A stretch of 64,000 nucleotides of DNA from Solibacillus silvestris_B (GCF_051967575.1 NZ_JBQCJW010000008.1:62001-126000), one strand, 5' to 3'; positions 8,879 through 18,879 are shown, counted from the stretch's first letter. Program-made: numbers and translations. Notes: a model not told the origin generated them from the sequence alone.

Positions 8879-11323
8879 TTAGTTTGTTGTTACATTTTCC
8901 TGTGTGCGTACAACAAACTCATCATTCGCATAATCGAGCACAACCGTTCGGGATTTGTCTAATGTACCTTTCAGCAGTTCTTCCGATAGGCGATCTTCCA
9001 CATGTTTTTGCAATGCACGACGTAATGGACGAGCACCGTATTGCGGATCATAGCCTTCCTCTGCAATCTTCTCAAGTGCAGCATCTGTAAGCTGCAATTC
9101 AATATCTTGCTCTTTTAGACGCTTCGTTAAAGAGTTGCCCATTAATGCTACGATTTCTTTTAAATGTTCCTTTTCCAGTGAGTGGAAAACAATCATTTCA
9201 TCAATACGGTTTAAGAACTCTGGTCGGAATGCCTTTTTCAGCTCTTCCAGCATTGTGCCTTTCATGTTTTTATCTTTCGATGCATCACTACCCGCACCAA
9301 ATCCGACATGCTTACGGAATTTCAACGCATCTGCCCCAACGTTCGATGTCATAATAACAACCGTATTGCGGAAATCTACGACACGCCCTTTCGAATCTGT
9401 TAAGCGTCCATCTTCCAACACTTGCAATAAAATGTTGAATACGTCTGGATGCGCCTTTTCGATTTCATCAAGCAGGACAACTGAATATGGTTTACGGCGA
9501 ACTTTTTCCGTTAATTGTCCACCATCATCAAAGCCTACATAGCCTGGAGGGGAACCGACTAGACGCGAAGTCGAGTGTTTCTCCATATACTCAGACATAT
9601 CCACGCGAATCATCGCATCCTCATCACCGAACATTACTTCGGCAAGTGCGCGCGCAAGCTCTGTTTTACCGACACCTGTAGGACCAAGGAAGATGAATGA
9701 ACCAATTGGGCGTTTCGGATCTTTTAATCCTGCGCGTGCACGGCGGATAGCGCGGGAAATTGCTTCTACAGCTTCACTTTGACCGACTACGCGCTTATGC
9801 AGCTCTTCCTCAAGGTTCAATAATTTCGCGGATTCCGCCTGCGCAATTTTTGAAACAGGAATTCCTGTCCACATCGCGACAACTTGTGCGATGTCATCCA
9901 CATGTACAGTTGACTCTTCTTTGCCTTGCTTTTCTTTCCATTCTTTTTTCAGCTGCTCAAGCTCTTGTTTCAGCTTTTGCTCCGAATCGCGCAATGCTGC
10001 CGCCTTTTCAAATTCCTGGCTGGAAACAGCGGCATTCTTTTCAGATTTAATGCCTTCTAATTTATCTTCCAGCTCTTTTAAATTAGGCGGTACTGTATAT
10101 GAACGCAGACGTACTTTTGAACCTGCCTCATCAATTAAGTCAATCGCCTTATCCGGCAAGAAACGATCGGAAATGTAGCGGTCCGATAATTTTGCCGCCG
10201 CTTCCACCGCTTCATCGGAAATTTTCACACGGTGATGTGCTTCATAGCGATCACGCAAGCCTTTAATAATTTGAATCGTCTCTTCAACAGATGGCTCATC
10301 AACTTGAATCGGCTGGAAACGACGCTCTAATGCAGCATCCTTTTCAATATATTTGCGGTACTCATCAAGCGTTGTCGCACCGATACATTGCAGTTCGCCC
10401 CGCGCTAATGACGGTTTTAAAATATTGGATGCATCAATCGCCCCTTCCGCACCGCCAGCACCGATTAATGTATGAAGCTCATCGATGAATAAAATGATGT
10501 TGCCCGCTTGGCGTATTTCATCCATCACTTTTTTCAGACGATCTTCAAACTCGCCGCGGTATTTCGTGCCTGCGACAACTGTTCCCATATCTAAAGTCAT
10601 TACGCGTTTATCACGCAGTATCTCAGGTACTTCGTTGTTAATGATTTGTTGTGCCAATCCTTCGGCAATCGCTGTTTTACCAACACCCGGCTCACCGATT
10701 AGAACTGGGTTATTTTTCGTGCGGCGGGATAATACTTCCACAACACGTGTAATTTCTTTTGATCGGCCGATTACCGGGTCAAGCGTGCCTTCTCGCGCTA
10801 CCGCTGTTAAATCGCGCGCCAAACTATCAAGCGTAGGCGTATTTACAGTTTGCGCCATATTTGAATTGCCGCTATTATTGGCATCATTATTCCCTAATAG
10901 CAGTAAAACTTGCTGGCGCGCCTTATTAATGCTTACTCCGGTATTTGCAAGCACTCGTGCCGCGACACCTTCCCCTTCGCGAATTAACGCCAATAATATG
11001 TGCTCTGTTCCTACATATGCATGACCTAGTTTGCGTGATTCATCCAAGGAAAGCTCAATTACCTTTTTCGCACGCGGTGTATAATGAACGATCGGGCCAA
11101 CTTCTTCCGTACCTTTTCCTACTAGTTCCTCAATGCCTGATTCGATCACTTGAGGACTAATATTGATCGCTTCCAATGCTTTTGCAGCAATTCCGCCTCC
11201 TTCACGAATTAAGCCAAGTAAAATATGCTCTGTTCCAATTTCTTTATGCTTAAGACGAATCGCTTCTTCTTGAGCAAGCTGTAATACTTTTTGAGCGCGT
11301 TGTGTGAATCGATTAAACATCAT
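8879..11323 (-). CDS. clpC: ATP-dependent Clp protease ATPase ClpC
   Basis: The AAA+ unfoldase that feeds ClpP and, with McsB, degrades arginine-phosphorylated proteins. 814 residues in the usual order: two N-domain repeats (FTQRAQKVLQLAQEEA), a first AAA module with Walker A GEPGVGKTA, a UVR/M-domain (QEFEKAAALRD), and a second AAA module with GPTGVGKTE and the ClpP-contacting VGFGAG loop. The start codon overlaps the mcsB stop (ATGA). Last gene of the CtsR-controlled operon. Confidence 0.99.
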   Translation of the reverse strand: MMFNRFTQRAQKVLQLAQEEAIRLKHKEIGTEHILLGLIREGGGIAAKALEAINISPQVIESGIEELVGKGTEEVGPIVHYTPRAKKVIELSLDESRKLGHAYVGTEHILLALIREGEGVAARVLANTGVSINKARQQVLLLLGNNDANNSGNSNMAQTVNTPTLDSLARDLTAVAREGTLDPVIGRSKEITRVVEVLSRRTKNNPVLIGEPGVGKTAIAEGLAQQIINNEVPEILRDKRVMTLDMGTVVAGTKYRGEFEDRLKKVMDEIRQAGNIILFIDELHTLIGAGGAEGAIDASNILKPSLARGELQCIGATTLDEYRKYIEKDAALERRFQPIQVDEPSVEETIQIIKGLRDRYEAHHRVKISDEAVEAAAKLSDRYISDRFLPDKAIDLIDEAGSKVRLRSYTVPPNLKELEDKLEGIKSEKNAAVSSQEFEKAAALRDSEQKLKQELEQLKKEWKEKQGKEESTVHVDDIAQVVAMWTGIPVSKIAQAESAKLLNLEEELHKRVVGQSEAVEAISRAIRRARAGLKDPKRPIGSFIFLGPTGVGKTELARALAEVMFGDEDAMIRVDMSEYMEKHSTSRLVGSPPGYVGFDDGGQLTEKVRRKPYSVVLLDEIEKAHPDVFNILLQVLEDGRLTDSKGRVVDFRNTVVIMTSNVGADALKFRKHVGFGAGSDASKDKNMKGTMLEELKKAFRPEFLNRIDEMIVFHSLEKEHLKEIVALMGNSLTKRLKEQDIELQLTDAALEKIAEEGYDPQYGARPLRRALQKHVEDRLSEELLKGTLDKSRTVVLDYANDEFVVRTQENVTTN

Positions 11324-12417
11324 AGAAAATCCTCTCCTTTTTCCCCATTGTTTGTAGCTTCATCTTGCTCGTTTAACTTATCTTGCAAAAGCTTCGCACG
11401 ATACATATCGCGTTCTGCCGGCTGCAATGTAGTGCCTATATATTGCTGAATGAGCCCGGGTTGCATTAAAAGCATGCATTCATTTAATTTACGCTGTGAA
11501 ATGGATTCCAATAATCCTAAACTTACCCCAAGACGGACATTCGATAAACAGCTTGCGGCTTCTTCACTCGGCAGAATTTTTGCATATTTCAAAGTGCCGA
11601 GTGAGCGACTTAGACGGTCTTCCAAAATTGAAGGCGCTCGCATTAATAAATTTTTGCGGGCAAGCTTTTCCTTTTGGATTACTTGCTCCACGACCTCTTG
11701 AAGCTCCTGTAATATTGTTTCTTCTGATTTTCCTAAAGTGATTTGGTTGGATATTTGATAAATATTCCCTAAATTTTCACTTCCTTCCCCATATATACCC
11801 CGCACTACCATTCCTAATCGTGTCATCATCTGTGTTAATGCATTCATTTGTTTAGTCATCGTAAGCGCCGGCAGATGGAGCATGACAGAGGCTCTGAGGC
11901 CTGTTCCGACATTTGTTGGGCAGCTCGTCAAATAGCCGTAGCGGTCTTCATATGCATATGCTAACGACTTACTTAAATAGCGGTCGACATTCCTTGCCTT
12001 TTCAAATGCTTCTTTTAAGTTCATGCCTTGGGTCAAACTTTGGATGCGAATATGGTCTTCTTCATTTACTAATATGCTAATGGATTCATCTTTTGTTAAG
12101 AAAAACGAACCAATTTTTTTTCTTCGCGCTAAATTTGGACTTATGAGATGCTTCTCCACCAAAATTTGCCGTTGTAAAACCGGCATATCTTTTATTTGGA
12201 AGTAAGAAAATTGATAAAGATTCGCATCCGTCGATAATAAGGCCTGCCTCATTTTATCTTCAACTGTTTGTGCTTCTTGTTCTGTAAAACTAATCGGAAA
12301 TCGAGTATCGGCAATATTACGAGCAAGCCGAATGCGCGTGCTAATGACGATATCCGATTCGCTTTCATGCTGCATCCAGCTAGGACTGGCATTCGTTAAG
12401 AAATGCTCGATATTCAT
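11320..12417 (-). CDS. mcsB: Protein arginine kinase McsB
   Basis: Phosphorylates arginines of damaged proteins and of CtsR, marking them for ClpCP. 365 residues with the phosphagen-kinase fold: DIVISTRIRLARN (ATP-binding arginines) near residue 24, the active-site loop SCPTNVGTGLRASV, and the RDMYRA phosphoarginine-binding motif near the C-terminus. It overlaps mcsA and clpC by four bases each. McsA is its activator. Confidence 0.98.
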   Translation of the reverse strand: MNIEHFLTNASPSWMQHESESDIVISTRIRLARNIADTRFPISFTEQEAQTVEDKMRQALLSTDANLYQFSYFQIKDMPVLQRQILVEKHLISPNLARRKKIGSFFLTKDESISILVNEEDHIRIQSLTQGMNLKEAFEKARNVDRYLSKSLAYAYEDRYGYLTSCPTNVGTGLRASVMLHLPALTMTKQMNALTQMMTRLGMVVRGIYGEGSENLGNIYQISNQITLGKSEETILQELQEVVEQVIQKEKLARKNLLMRAPSILEDRLSRSLGTLKYAKILPSEEAASCLSNVRLGVSLGLLESISQRKLNECMLLMQPGLIQQYIGTTLQPAERDMYRAKLLQDKLNEQDEATNNGEKGEDFL

Positions 12418-12956
12418 GCGTCCCCCTCTCCTTCCTTATTTATTTTATTTTCCAGTCCACGTATTTCATCGCGTATAGAAGCAGCATCCTCAAAGCGTTC
12501 CTCAGAAATCGCCTGCTGCATCGAGGCACGGAGCTCGCTGATTTGTTGTTCAATTTTTTCGTTTGATGGCGCTTCTTCTACATAGCCTACATGCTGTGTA
12601 CCTGCTTGAAGCCGCTCGAGTAGCTGTGGTAATTGCTCACTGAATGTTACGTAACACTGGCCACATCCGAATTTGCCTTGCTTTAAAAACTGGCGGTACG
12701 AAAAACCGCAAGATGGACATGCTTTTGGACTGGATGCGCTTGCTGTAGCATTTTCCTTTTTTGCGGTCGTCGGCACAAAATTGAACCAATTCGATATAAG
12801 TTGCTGAAGGGAAGTCGGTTCTTCACTCACTTCAAATTGGAATGGATGAAATTGAGTTGCACATACTTCACAATAATGACGCTCAACCTTCTGCCCATTG
12901 TGAACTTGTGTAACCATTACATTTGCATGGCGCTGTTTACAATGCTCGCATATCAT
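12414..12956 (-). CDS. mcsA: McsA, zinc-binding activator of McsB
   Basis: A cofactor required for McsB kinase activity. 180 residues: an N-terminal zinc module with CEHC and CEVC pairs, a second pair CPSC/CGQC around residues 82-107, and a C-terminal UVR motif (EERFEDAASIRDEIRGLE). It lies 12 bases after ctsR and overlaps mcsB, in the standard heat-shock order. Confidence 0.97.
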   Translation of the reverse strand: MICEHCKQRHANVMVTQVHNGQKVERHYCEVCATQFHPFQFEVSEEPTSLQQLISNWFNFVPTTAKKENATASASSPKACPSCGFSYRQFLKQGKFGCGQCYVTFSEQLPQLLERLQAGTQHVGYVEEAPSNEKIEQQISELRASMQQAISEERFEDAASIRDEIRGLENKINKEGEGDA

Positions 12957-12968
12957 ATTTATCCACCT

Positions 12969-13433
12969 CTACTTTTCAAAAGAAATCGTTTGCAGCATTG
13001 CCTGCATAATGCGCGCTCTAAGCTGGTCACGCAGCGGCAAGCCAACTTGCAATGTGACGCGGTCCAATGCCGCTTTCATAATGCTTGCTTCACGCTCGGT
13101 AATAATATCCTCTTCTAACAATCGAAAAATAATACGTTCTGCATTCGTCTGTGCAATTGAATTCCCTATTTGCGTATTCATTTCGTCCAATAAATTTTTC
13201 TTCGAGTGGAGGGTTACACGCAAAATCCGAATATAACCGCCACCTCCACGCTTACTTTCCACAAAGTAACCATGCTCGGTCGTGAAACGTGTATTTATGA
13301 CGTAATTGATTTGTGAAGGAGCACAGGCAAATTGCTTCGCTAATTCATTACGCTTTATTTCAATATGTCCTTGTCCGTCTAATTCAATAACTTCCTTCAA
13401 ATACCCTTCAATTATGTCAGATATATTCCTCAT
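12969..13433 (-). CDS. ctsR: Transcriptional repressor CtsR
   Basis: Represses clp genes at normal temperature and is inactivated by heat or by McsB. About 154 residues. The winged-helix domain contains CAPSQINYVINTRFT and the glycine-rich wing SKRGGGGYIRI, and the C-terminal half carries dimer contacts. A GTG at 13445 is in frame but overlaps the ribosome site; the ATG at 13433, eight bases after GAGGTGA, gives the family start MRNISDIIE. The perfect CtsR operator upstream indicates autoregulation. Confidence 0.97.
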   Translation of the reverse strand: MRNISDIIEGYLKEVIELDGQGHIEIKRNELAKQFACAPSQINYVINTRFTTEHGYFVESKRGGGGYIRILRVTLHSKKNLLDEMNTQIGNSIAQTNAERIIFRLLEEDIITEREASIMKAALDRVTLQVGLPLRDQLRARIMQAMLQTISFEK

Positions 13434-13460
13434 GCTGTCTCTCACCTCTTATCAACTGAC

Positions 13461-13507
13461 TTTGACTATCTTTGACTTAAATATACAATAAGTAATTTTT
13501 AAAATGC
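13461..13507 (-). promoter_or_regulatory. CtsR operator and promoter of the ctsR operon
   Basis: Minus strand AGTCAAAGATAGTCAAA (13461-13477) matches the CtsR heptad repeat RGTCAAANANRGTCAAA exactly. A candidate promoter precedes it: TTGCAT (about 13502-13507), 18-bp spacer and TATATT, placing the operator at or just after the transcription start. Confidence 0.9.
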
Positions 13508-13566
13508 AAATAATCGCTCTTCCTTAAGGCTTCCCTAATTTCCCGCCGTTAAATCCCTATTTATGT

Positions 13567-13610
13567 AAAAAAAGCGATAAGATCTGTAGTAACAGACCTT
13601 ACCGCTTTTT
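13567..13610. terminator. Bidirectional terminator downstream of the DUF4870 gene
   Basis: GCGGTAAGGTCTGT/ACAGATCTTATCGC hairpin with T runs on both strands. On the minus strand it ends the DUF4870 transcript before the ctsR promoter. Confidence 0.85.
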
Positions 13611-13614
13611 CATG

Positions 13615-13920
13615 TTAAACCCAGCGCCCTACAATCGGATAGTTCCAATGTTTGTCTGACAACGCGTTTACGATGCCAATGATTGGCGCAATCCAGAAAA
13701 TGACTAAGAACAATAATAAGAATGGCAAACCGATCAGTAAAATTGTGAAGAATCCCGCAATTGCAATTAAAATTCCAAATACGATTTGGAACAATAGTGC
13801 TTGGATCGCCGTACGCTTTACATCTTCTTCGGAACTTATTAAGAAAAATAGAATCGGTACTAGAAAAGGAGCAAAAAATGCGCTTGCATGAATAATAATT
13901 TTCGACCATTTAGATTCCAT
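13615..13920 (-). CDS. DUF4870-type small membrane protein
   Basis: 101 residues with three hydrophobic stretches separated by short polar turns. The pattern (HASAFFAPFLVPI ... TAIQALLFQIVFGI ... PIIGIVNALSDKHWNYPIVG) is the one I associate with DUF4870. No enzyme motif is present and the function is unknown. It is a single-gene unit with its own terminator; the ATG at 13920 has GAGGTTG upstream. Confidence 0.8.
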   Translation of the reverse strand: MESKWSKIIIHASAFFAPFLVPILFFLISSEEDVKRTAIQALLFQIVFGILIAIAGFFTILLIGLPFLLLFLVIFWIAPIIGIVNALSDKHWNYPIVGRWV

Positions 13921-13989
13921 TTGTAATCAACCTCACTTTTTTTTGTTAGTTTATTTACGATTAACGTTCTTAAAAGTTTCACATAGTTA

Positions 13990-14024
13990 ATAAAAAAATC
14001 CCGATTTTTAATATCGAGATTTCT
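13990..14024 (-). terminator. Terminator after the 70-residue protein gene
   Basis: Minus strand AAATCTCGAT/ATCGGGATTT stem followed by seven T, just after the stop at 14043. Confidence 0.8.
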
Positions 14025-14042
14025 CATGGCGTCCATTTACGT

Positions 14043-14255
14043 TTAGTAAGGTCCTCTATCATTCGGGTTATCCTCTTTTTGAGGGAATAAAAAATAGGAG
14101 ATAATTGCCGTTAAAATAGTAGCTCCAATGACGATCAAAATTCGATCGCGGTCGCCCACTTCCGCATAATTGTTCACTAGCATAATATACGAAGCAATTG
14201 CCACACCAAGCGACAATGGTAAAACAAATTTCAAACGACCTTTATGAAATTTCAT
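14043..14255 (-). CDS. Small two-helix membrane protein, unknown
   Basis: 70 residues. It starts with a basic segment (MKFHKGRLKF), has a hydrophobic helix at about 11-27, a polar linker with GDRDR, a second helix at about 38-56, and a charged tail rich in Asp/Asn. I do not recognise a family. A terminator follows directly, which supports expression. Confidence 0.55.
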   Translation of the reverse strand: MKFHKGRLKFVLPLSLGVAIASYIMLVNNYAEVGDRDRILIVIGATILTAIISYFLFPQKEDNPNDRGPY

Positions 14256-14432
14256 CTTTACAACGCCCTTCGCTTAAAAATATATCGGTTTTCGTTAATT
14301 TCTATGATACCTCGTTTAACTTTAAAATACAAATTCTTCTCAAATAAGAACTTATTTTGAAATAATACTGATAATTCCCACAAAAAATAGTAAGATATTT
14401 GTATCATAAAATTTTGTGAAATGAGGAAGAGT

Positions 14433-15746
14433 ATGGGTATTTTGTTTTCTAAAACAGCAAAAGCTTCAAATAGACCTTACTTTGATTTAGCTAAATATTC
14501 TCAAGAAGTTTATTTAGATGTTTCAAAGTATCCAGATTTAAATAAACAGCTTCAATTATTAAAATTGACGAAAGATGATTTAGCGATCATCAAACAGCTT
14601 GAGCCGTTCGCCCCGGAATTGATTCCGGTAATGGTGGAGCAATTTTACGGCGCAATCAGTCTAAGTCCGGAGCTAGTAGATATTATAAAAAATACAACTC
14701 AAATGGATCGCCTTAAAATTACTTTGTATAAACATTTGGAAGGTATTTTTAAATGTAAAATCGATTCACCTTACATAGAGGAACGCCAAATAATCGCGCA
14801 TGTTCATGTAAGAATCGGCTTGAAATCAAAATGGTATATCGCTTCGTTCCAGTCTTTAATGACAACATTTATCGAATTCATCGAAAAAGTCGATATGCCA
14901 AATTATGATATGGGAAAAGCGGTAAATGCTTTCTCCAAAATCATCAACTTCGAGCAGCAGCTTGTAATTGAAGCATATGAAAAGGAAGAAGAGCGGATCC
15001 GTATGGAAAACGAAGATATGAAGCTAAAGCTCATCGACCGTATTCAGAATACTGCTCAAGAATTAAACAATATAAGTGATCTAACGAATGCATCATTGCA
15101 GGAAATCGCGAGTCAATCGGAGGAAATTGCGTCCAATACTGCACAAGGCTTGAGCCTGGTGGCGGAAACAGAAGATAAATCCACTACAGGTACAACGTAT
15201 TTAGTCAATCAAACGGCTATTATGACGACGATTCTGGACCGTGTTGATACATTGGAAACATCGATGGTCACATTGCGTCAATCCTCTCAAAAAATTGCGG
15301 ACATCGTTGGTTTGGTCACAGGCATTGCCGATCAGACGAATTTACTTGCATTAAACGCATCAATCGAAGCGGCGCGTGCCGGCGAACACGGCAAAGGCTT
15401 CGCTGTCGTTGCCGATGAAGTACGTAAACTTGCCGAGGAAACGAAAAATGCAGTGCAAAACGTATCGCATTTAATCAAAGAAACAGAGCTTAATATTACG
15501 CAAATGTCCCACTCTGTTTCAAGTGTTGATGAGCAAGTGAAAATGAGTGTCGACACACAAAAAAGCTTGGCTGATTCGTTTACTTCCATTACAGAAGCGG
15601 TATCCGGCATTAAAATGCAATACGAAAATACTAACGAGGATATTCATGCAATATCTTCCGTTATTACCGGCCTTACACAAACAACAAATCTCGTATCGAC
15701 TTCTTCTGATTCGTTGCTGCGCATTGTCCACGAGTTGCATGGCTAA
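14433..15746 (+). CDS. Globin-coupled chemoreceptor, HemAT-like
   Basis: A soluble methyl-accepting protein that senses oxygen through haem and signals to CheA/CheW. About 437 residues from the ATG at 14433, which follows GAGGAAG; an in-frame ATG at 14421 lies inside that ribosome site. The sensor globin covers residues 1-180, with the proximal-His motif HVRIGL near residue 125. The signalling hairpin contains the conserved tip DQTNLLALNASIEAARAGE. No membrane segment is seen, as in HemAT of B. subtilis (aerotaxis). It is a lone gene facing a convergent thioesterase. Confidence 0.93.
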   Translation: MGILFSKTAKASNRPYFDLAKYSQEVYLDVSKYPDLNKQLQLLKLTKDDLAIIKQLEPFAPELIPVMVEQFYGAISLSPELVDIIKNTTQMDRLKITLYKHLEGIFKCKIDSPYIEERQIIAHVHVRIGLKSKWYIASFQSLMTTFIEFIEKVDMPNYDMGKAVNAFSKIINFEQQLVIEAYEKEEERIRMENEDMKLKLIDRIQNTAQELNNISDLTNASLQEIASQSEEIASNTAQGLSLVAETEDKSTTGTTYLVNQTAIMTTILDRVDTLETSMVTLRQSSQKIADIVGLVTGIADQTNLLALNASIEAARAGEHGKGFAVVADEVRKLAEETKNAVQNVSHLIKETELNITQMSHSVSSVDEQVKMSVDTQKSLADSFTSITEAVSGIKMQYENTNEDIHAISSVITGLTQTTNLVSTSSDSLLRIVHELHG

Positions 15747-15776
15747 CCTCTAAAAGCACCGTTAAAGTTAAATTTG

Positions 15777-15822
15777 AAAAGGGATATCAAATAGCTTCCG
15801 GCTTTGATATCCCTTCTTTTTA
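15777..15822. terminator. Bidirectional terminator between hemAT and the thioesterase
   Basis: AAGGGATATCAAA (15779-15791) pairs with TTTGATATCCCTT (15803-15815). A T run follows on the plus strand and A/T-rich flanks on the other, so it can serve both convergent genes. Confidence 0.85.
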
Positions 15823-16308
15823 TCCGCGGCGACTTTTTGATAATGCTCGCTTTTGCTTGCGGTGTTCTTGACGAATTGGACCTGTTTCAAATAAATGACG
15901 TTCGAAATCTGTTTCCGGCTCGACACCCGGCACTTCTTTCGGTTTGCCTTTTTCGTCAATGGCGACCATTGTAACGAAAGACTCTGTCGTCAATTTTTTT
16001 GCGCCTGTTTTGATATTACGCGTCACGACACGCACATATACTTCCATCGATGTACGCCCAGTTCCTGAAACGACCGCTTCTAGCTCGATCATATCCCCTG
16101 CATAGGCGGGTGAAACGAAATCGACCGAGTCAAAAGAAGCAGTAACGACCTCTCCTTGTGAATGTTTCATCGCTGCAATCGCCGCAATCTCATCAATATA
16201 TGCCAATACTTTCCCACCAAATATAGATTGATGGTGATTTGTATCAGGTGGCAGTACTAATCTTGTTTGGATAGATTTTGAATAACTCATCGGAAATGTT
16301 GTTCTCAT
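15820..16308 (-). CDS. Acyl-CoA thioesterase (hotdog fold, YkhA-like)
   Basis: Hydrolyses acyl-CoA thioesters. About 162 residues with the hotdog core: PPDTNHHQSIFGGKVLAYIDE (catalytic Asn/Asp region), then VVTASFDSVDFVSPAYAGD. The start is the ATG at 16308, five bases after AAAGGAGGT; the frame runs ten codons further upstream without a better site. Length and motifs fit the YkhA/YciA type. The substrate is not visible from sequence. Confidence 0.93.
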   Translation of the reverse strand: MRTTFPMSYSKSIQTRLVLPPDTNHHQSIFGGKVLAYIDEIAAIAAMKHSQGEVVTASFDSVDFVSPAYAGDMIELEAVVSGTGRTSMEVYVRVVTRNIKTGAKKLTTESFVTMVAIDEKGKPKEVPGVEPETDFERHLFETGPIRQEHRKQKRALSKSRRG

Positions 16309-16375
16309 AATCGACCTCCTTTCTAACATACATTCCATGTTACTATTCGGAAGTTGGAAGTGCTAGTATGAAAAT

Positions 16376-17803
16376 TCAGTAATTCAACTTCATTGTAATA
16401 AACTTTAAATCGGTCATTTCCTCTACCGCATACTTAATGCCTTCTTTACCGTAGCCGCTCATTTTCACGCCACCATAAGGCATATTATCCACACGGAATG
16501 TTGGAATATCATTAATAATTACCGCCCCTGCTTCAATCTCTTCAGCAGCCTTCATTGCATCTGTTAATACATTTGTATAAATCCCGGCATTCAACGCAAG
16601 TTCAGACTCATTTACAAGCGCAATTGCTTCATCCAACGTATCATAGGGAACAATCGAAACAATCGGTGCAAATGTTTCCTCACAAACAACTTTCATATGT
16701 GGTTTCACATTTGTCATAACAGTCGGTGTACATGTGCGGTCTGTAAATTCCCCTCCTGTCGCGACAATCGCGCCTTGCCGTTTTGCATCGTCAATCCAGC
16801 TTTTTATACGGCTTACCTCATCTGGATGAATCATTGCGCTGACATCGGTTTTTTCATCAAGCGGATTCCCGATAACCAGTTTTGCCGTCTCTTCAACAAA
16901 CAGCTTCGTAAATGGCTCATAAATCGAAGCATGAACATATATGCGCTGCAGGGAAATACAAACTTGCCCAGCAAAACCGAATGCCCCTCCTACACAGCGT
17001 GCCATAATTTTTTCAATCGGGGTTGAAGGCTCCACGATGACCGCTGCATTTGAACCAAGCTCCAACGTTATTTTCCGCAGACCAATCTTTTCTTTTATTT
17101 TTAACCCTACCGCACCACTTCCTGTAAATGTCACTTTTTTCACAAGCGGATGTGTCACGAGTGTATCGCTTAATTCCCCACCGCTGCCTGTTACAATTTG
17201 AAGTGCCCCGTCCGGCAATCCCGCATCTTTGAAAATTTCCGCCATGACAAGCGCACTTAACGGTGTTTGAGATGCAGGCTTTAATACAACCGTATTCCCT
17301 ACGGCAAAGGCAGGCCCTAATTTGTGAGCAACTAAATTAAACGGGAAATTAAACGGTGTAATTGCTGATACAACCCCTAATGGCACTCGCTTTGTATAAC
17401 CGATTCTATCCGTTACACCTGGTGCTGCATCCATTGGAATTGTTTCGCCTGTGCTTTGTTTTGCCGCTTCTGCCGCGAATTGATATGTCGCAATTGTTCG
17501 ATCTATTTCTCCCAAGCCAGCTGCCAACGGTTTTGCTGCTTCGCTAGCCAAAATTTCTGCCAGCTCCTGTTTTCTCTCTCGCATAATCGTCACGACTTTA
17601 TATAAAATTTCCGCACGTTCATATGCAGGCATCTTTTTAAAAGATTGAAATGTTTTATGCGCCCCTTCAATCGCACGCTCTACATCAGCTACCGTCGCTT
17701 TTGCTACTTTTGCGAGAATTTCGCCCGTATAAGGCGCTTTTAGTTCACTTGTTTCTGCTGTACTTTCCCATGCGCCATCTATCCATAATTTTGCTTCTTT
17801 CAT
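16376..17803 (-). CDS. NAD(P)-dependent aldehyde dehydrogenase
   Basis: Oxidises an aldehyde to its acid. About 475 residues from the ATG at 17803, which has GAGGAG eight bases upstream; the frame is open 27 codons further. ALDH features: ITPFNFPFNLVAHKLGPA (cofactor site), VTFTGSGAVG, the glutamate in LELGSNAAV, and the catalytic Cys in GFAGQVCISLQR. It is shorter than the ExaC-type enzyme nearby and belongs to a different branch (lactaldehyde/GapN-like); I cannot name the substrate. It follows the DUF4003 gene on the same strand. Confidence 0.93.
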   Translation of the reverse strand: MKEAKLWIDGAWESTAETSELKAPYTGEILAKVAKATVADVERAIEGAHKTFQSFKKMPAYERAEILYKVVTIMRERKQELAEILASEAAKPLAAGLGEIDRTIATYQFAAEAAKQSTGETIPMDAAPGVTDRIGYTKRVPLGVVSAITPFNFPFNLVAHKLGPAFAVGNTVVLKPASQTPLSALVMAEIFKDAGLPDGALQIVTGSGGELSDTLVTHPLVKKVTFTGSGAVGLKIKEKIGLRKITLELGSNAAVIVEPSTPIEKIMARCVGGAFGFAGQVCISLQRIYVHASIYEPFTKLFVEETAKLVIGNPLDEKTDVSAMIHPDEVSRIKSWIDDAKRQGAIVATGGEFTDRTCTPTVMTNVKPHMKVVCEETFAPIVSIVPYDTLDEAIALVNESELALNAGIYTNVLTDAMKAAEEIEAGAVIINDIPTFRVDNMPYGGVKMSGYGKEGIKYAVEEMTDLKFITMKLNY

Positions 17804-17834
17804 GTTCATCACTCCTCTATATTGTTTACCCAAA

Positions 17835-18809
17835 TTAAAGAAATATATCGAGAATATCAAATACCCCGAAAAATGCTGCGTCATTAATGAAACCGCTCAT
17901 ATTAAGCGCCTGCATAAATAATAGACTGTCATTGAAATCGGCTAGCGCATCATTATCAATTAGCTGCTGCAGTACATACTGGGTCGCTGTCATGAGCGCA
18001 TAATCCTGCTCTGCTGCATACATGGAAAGCTTCACTAAATCTTGCTTCATCCCTATAATTTCATCCACGGCTCCGGTTGTTGCCGCTGTTAAGGCGAGTA
18101 AAGCTAAATACGGATAAAACCTTTTCTTTATTTTTATATTACAGCTAGTAAATGACTGTTTAATTGCTACAACATAATCGACCAGTACTGGCTGAAATGC
18201 TTCATTGTACAATGTTAAAAGCTGTGTCGCCGCTTGTAAAGCATCCCCGCCCTTAAAGCCCTTCTTCGATAGGGCATCGTAATATTTCCGCATCGTTTTG
18301 GCTTGCCTTATCGGATCTTCTTGCTGCTTTGTCAATAATACTGCATATGGGATATCATCTTTGCCAGTTAAGAAAAAGTGGTGTTTTTTCATTTCCTCAT
18401 AAAGTGTTTTTGCCCGGATAGCATGCGCTTCATCCGTTAAAAACAGTGCGGCGATATTTTGATATGAACTGTTTTTGAAGCCTGCCTTTACCAATGCCTT
18501 TTCGTTTGAAATCAATCGTTCAAGCTCTTGCTCAGGCTCTAGATGCAATACAAGATGTGCTAAAACTTTATAAGTTAATACAGATTTATTTGACGGTGTT
18601 GCTAAAAATTCAATTAATGTTTGTTTCGGCTGATACTTATGTAATTTTTCTACGTTCGCTTCAAATTGCAATCCATTGAATGTTTCACGTGAAAATGTAA
18701 ATTGGACAGCTAACGGAATTCGAACATTGCTGGATACATCCGCCCCGAAAAAGAGCGCCATTCGCTCATAGTTATGTTCAAATAATTGTATAAATGATGT
18801 TTTGTCCAT
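17835..18809 (-). CDS. DUF4003-like protein, unknown function
   Basis: 324 residues, mostly helical, without signal peptide or membrane segments. The opening MDKTSFIQLFEHNYERM and overall length fit the DUF4003 family as I recall it. No catalytic motif is recognised. It lies 31 bases upstream of the aldehyde dehydrogenase and could be co-transcribed with it. Confidence 0.7.
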   Translation of the reverse strand: MDKTSFIQLFEHNYERMALFFGADVSSNVRIPLAVQFTFSRETFNGLQFEANVEKLHKYQPKQTLIEFLATPSNKSVLTYKVLAHLVLHLEPEQELERLISNEKALVKAGFKNSSYQNIAALFLTDEAHAIRAKTLYEEMKKHHFFLTGKDDIPYAVLLTKQQEDPIRQAKTMRKYYDALSKKGFKGGDALQAATQLLTLYNEAFQPVLVDYVVAIKQSFTSCNIKIKKRFYPYLALLALTAATTGAVDEIIGMKQDLVKLSMYAAEQDYALMTATQYVLQQLIDNDALADFNDSLLFMQALNMSGFINDAAFFGVFDILDIFL

Positions 18810-18879
18810 GTCCTCACACTCCTATTCATTATTATACGCCTAAATTTTTGAAGTGAAAAAGCATTGGATTTTTTCGCAT

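Noticed and set aside
10485..11024. Plus-strand open frame opposite clpC
   Set aside because: Runs in the complement of conserved ClpC sequence; codon composition is that of a shadow.
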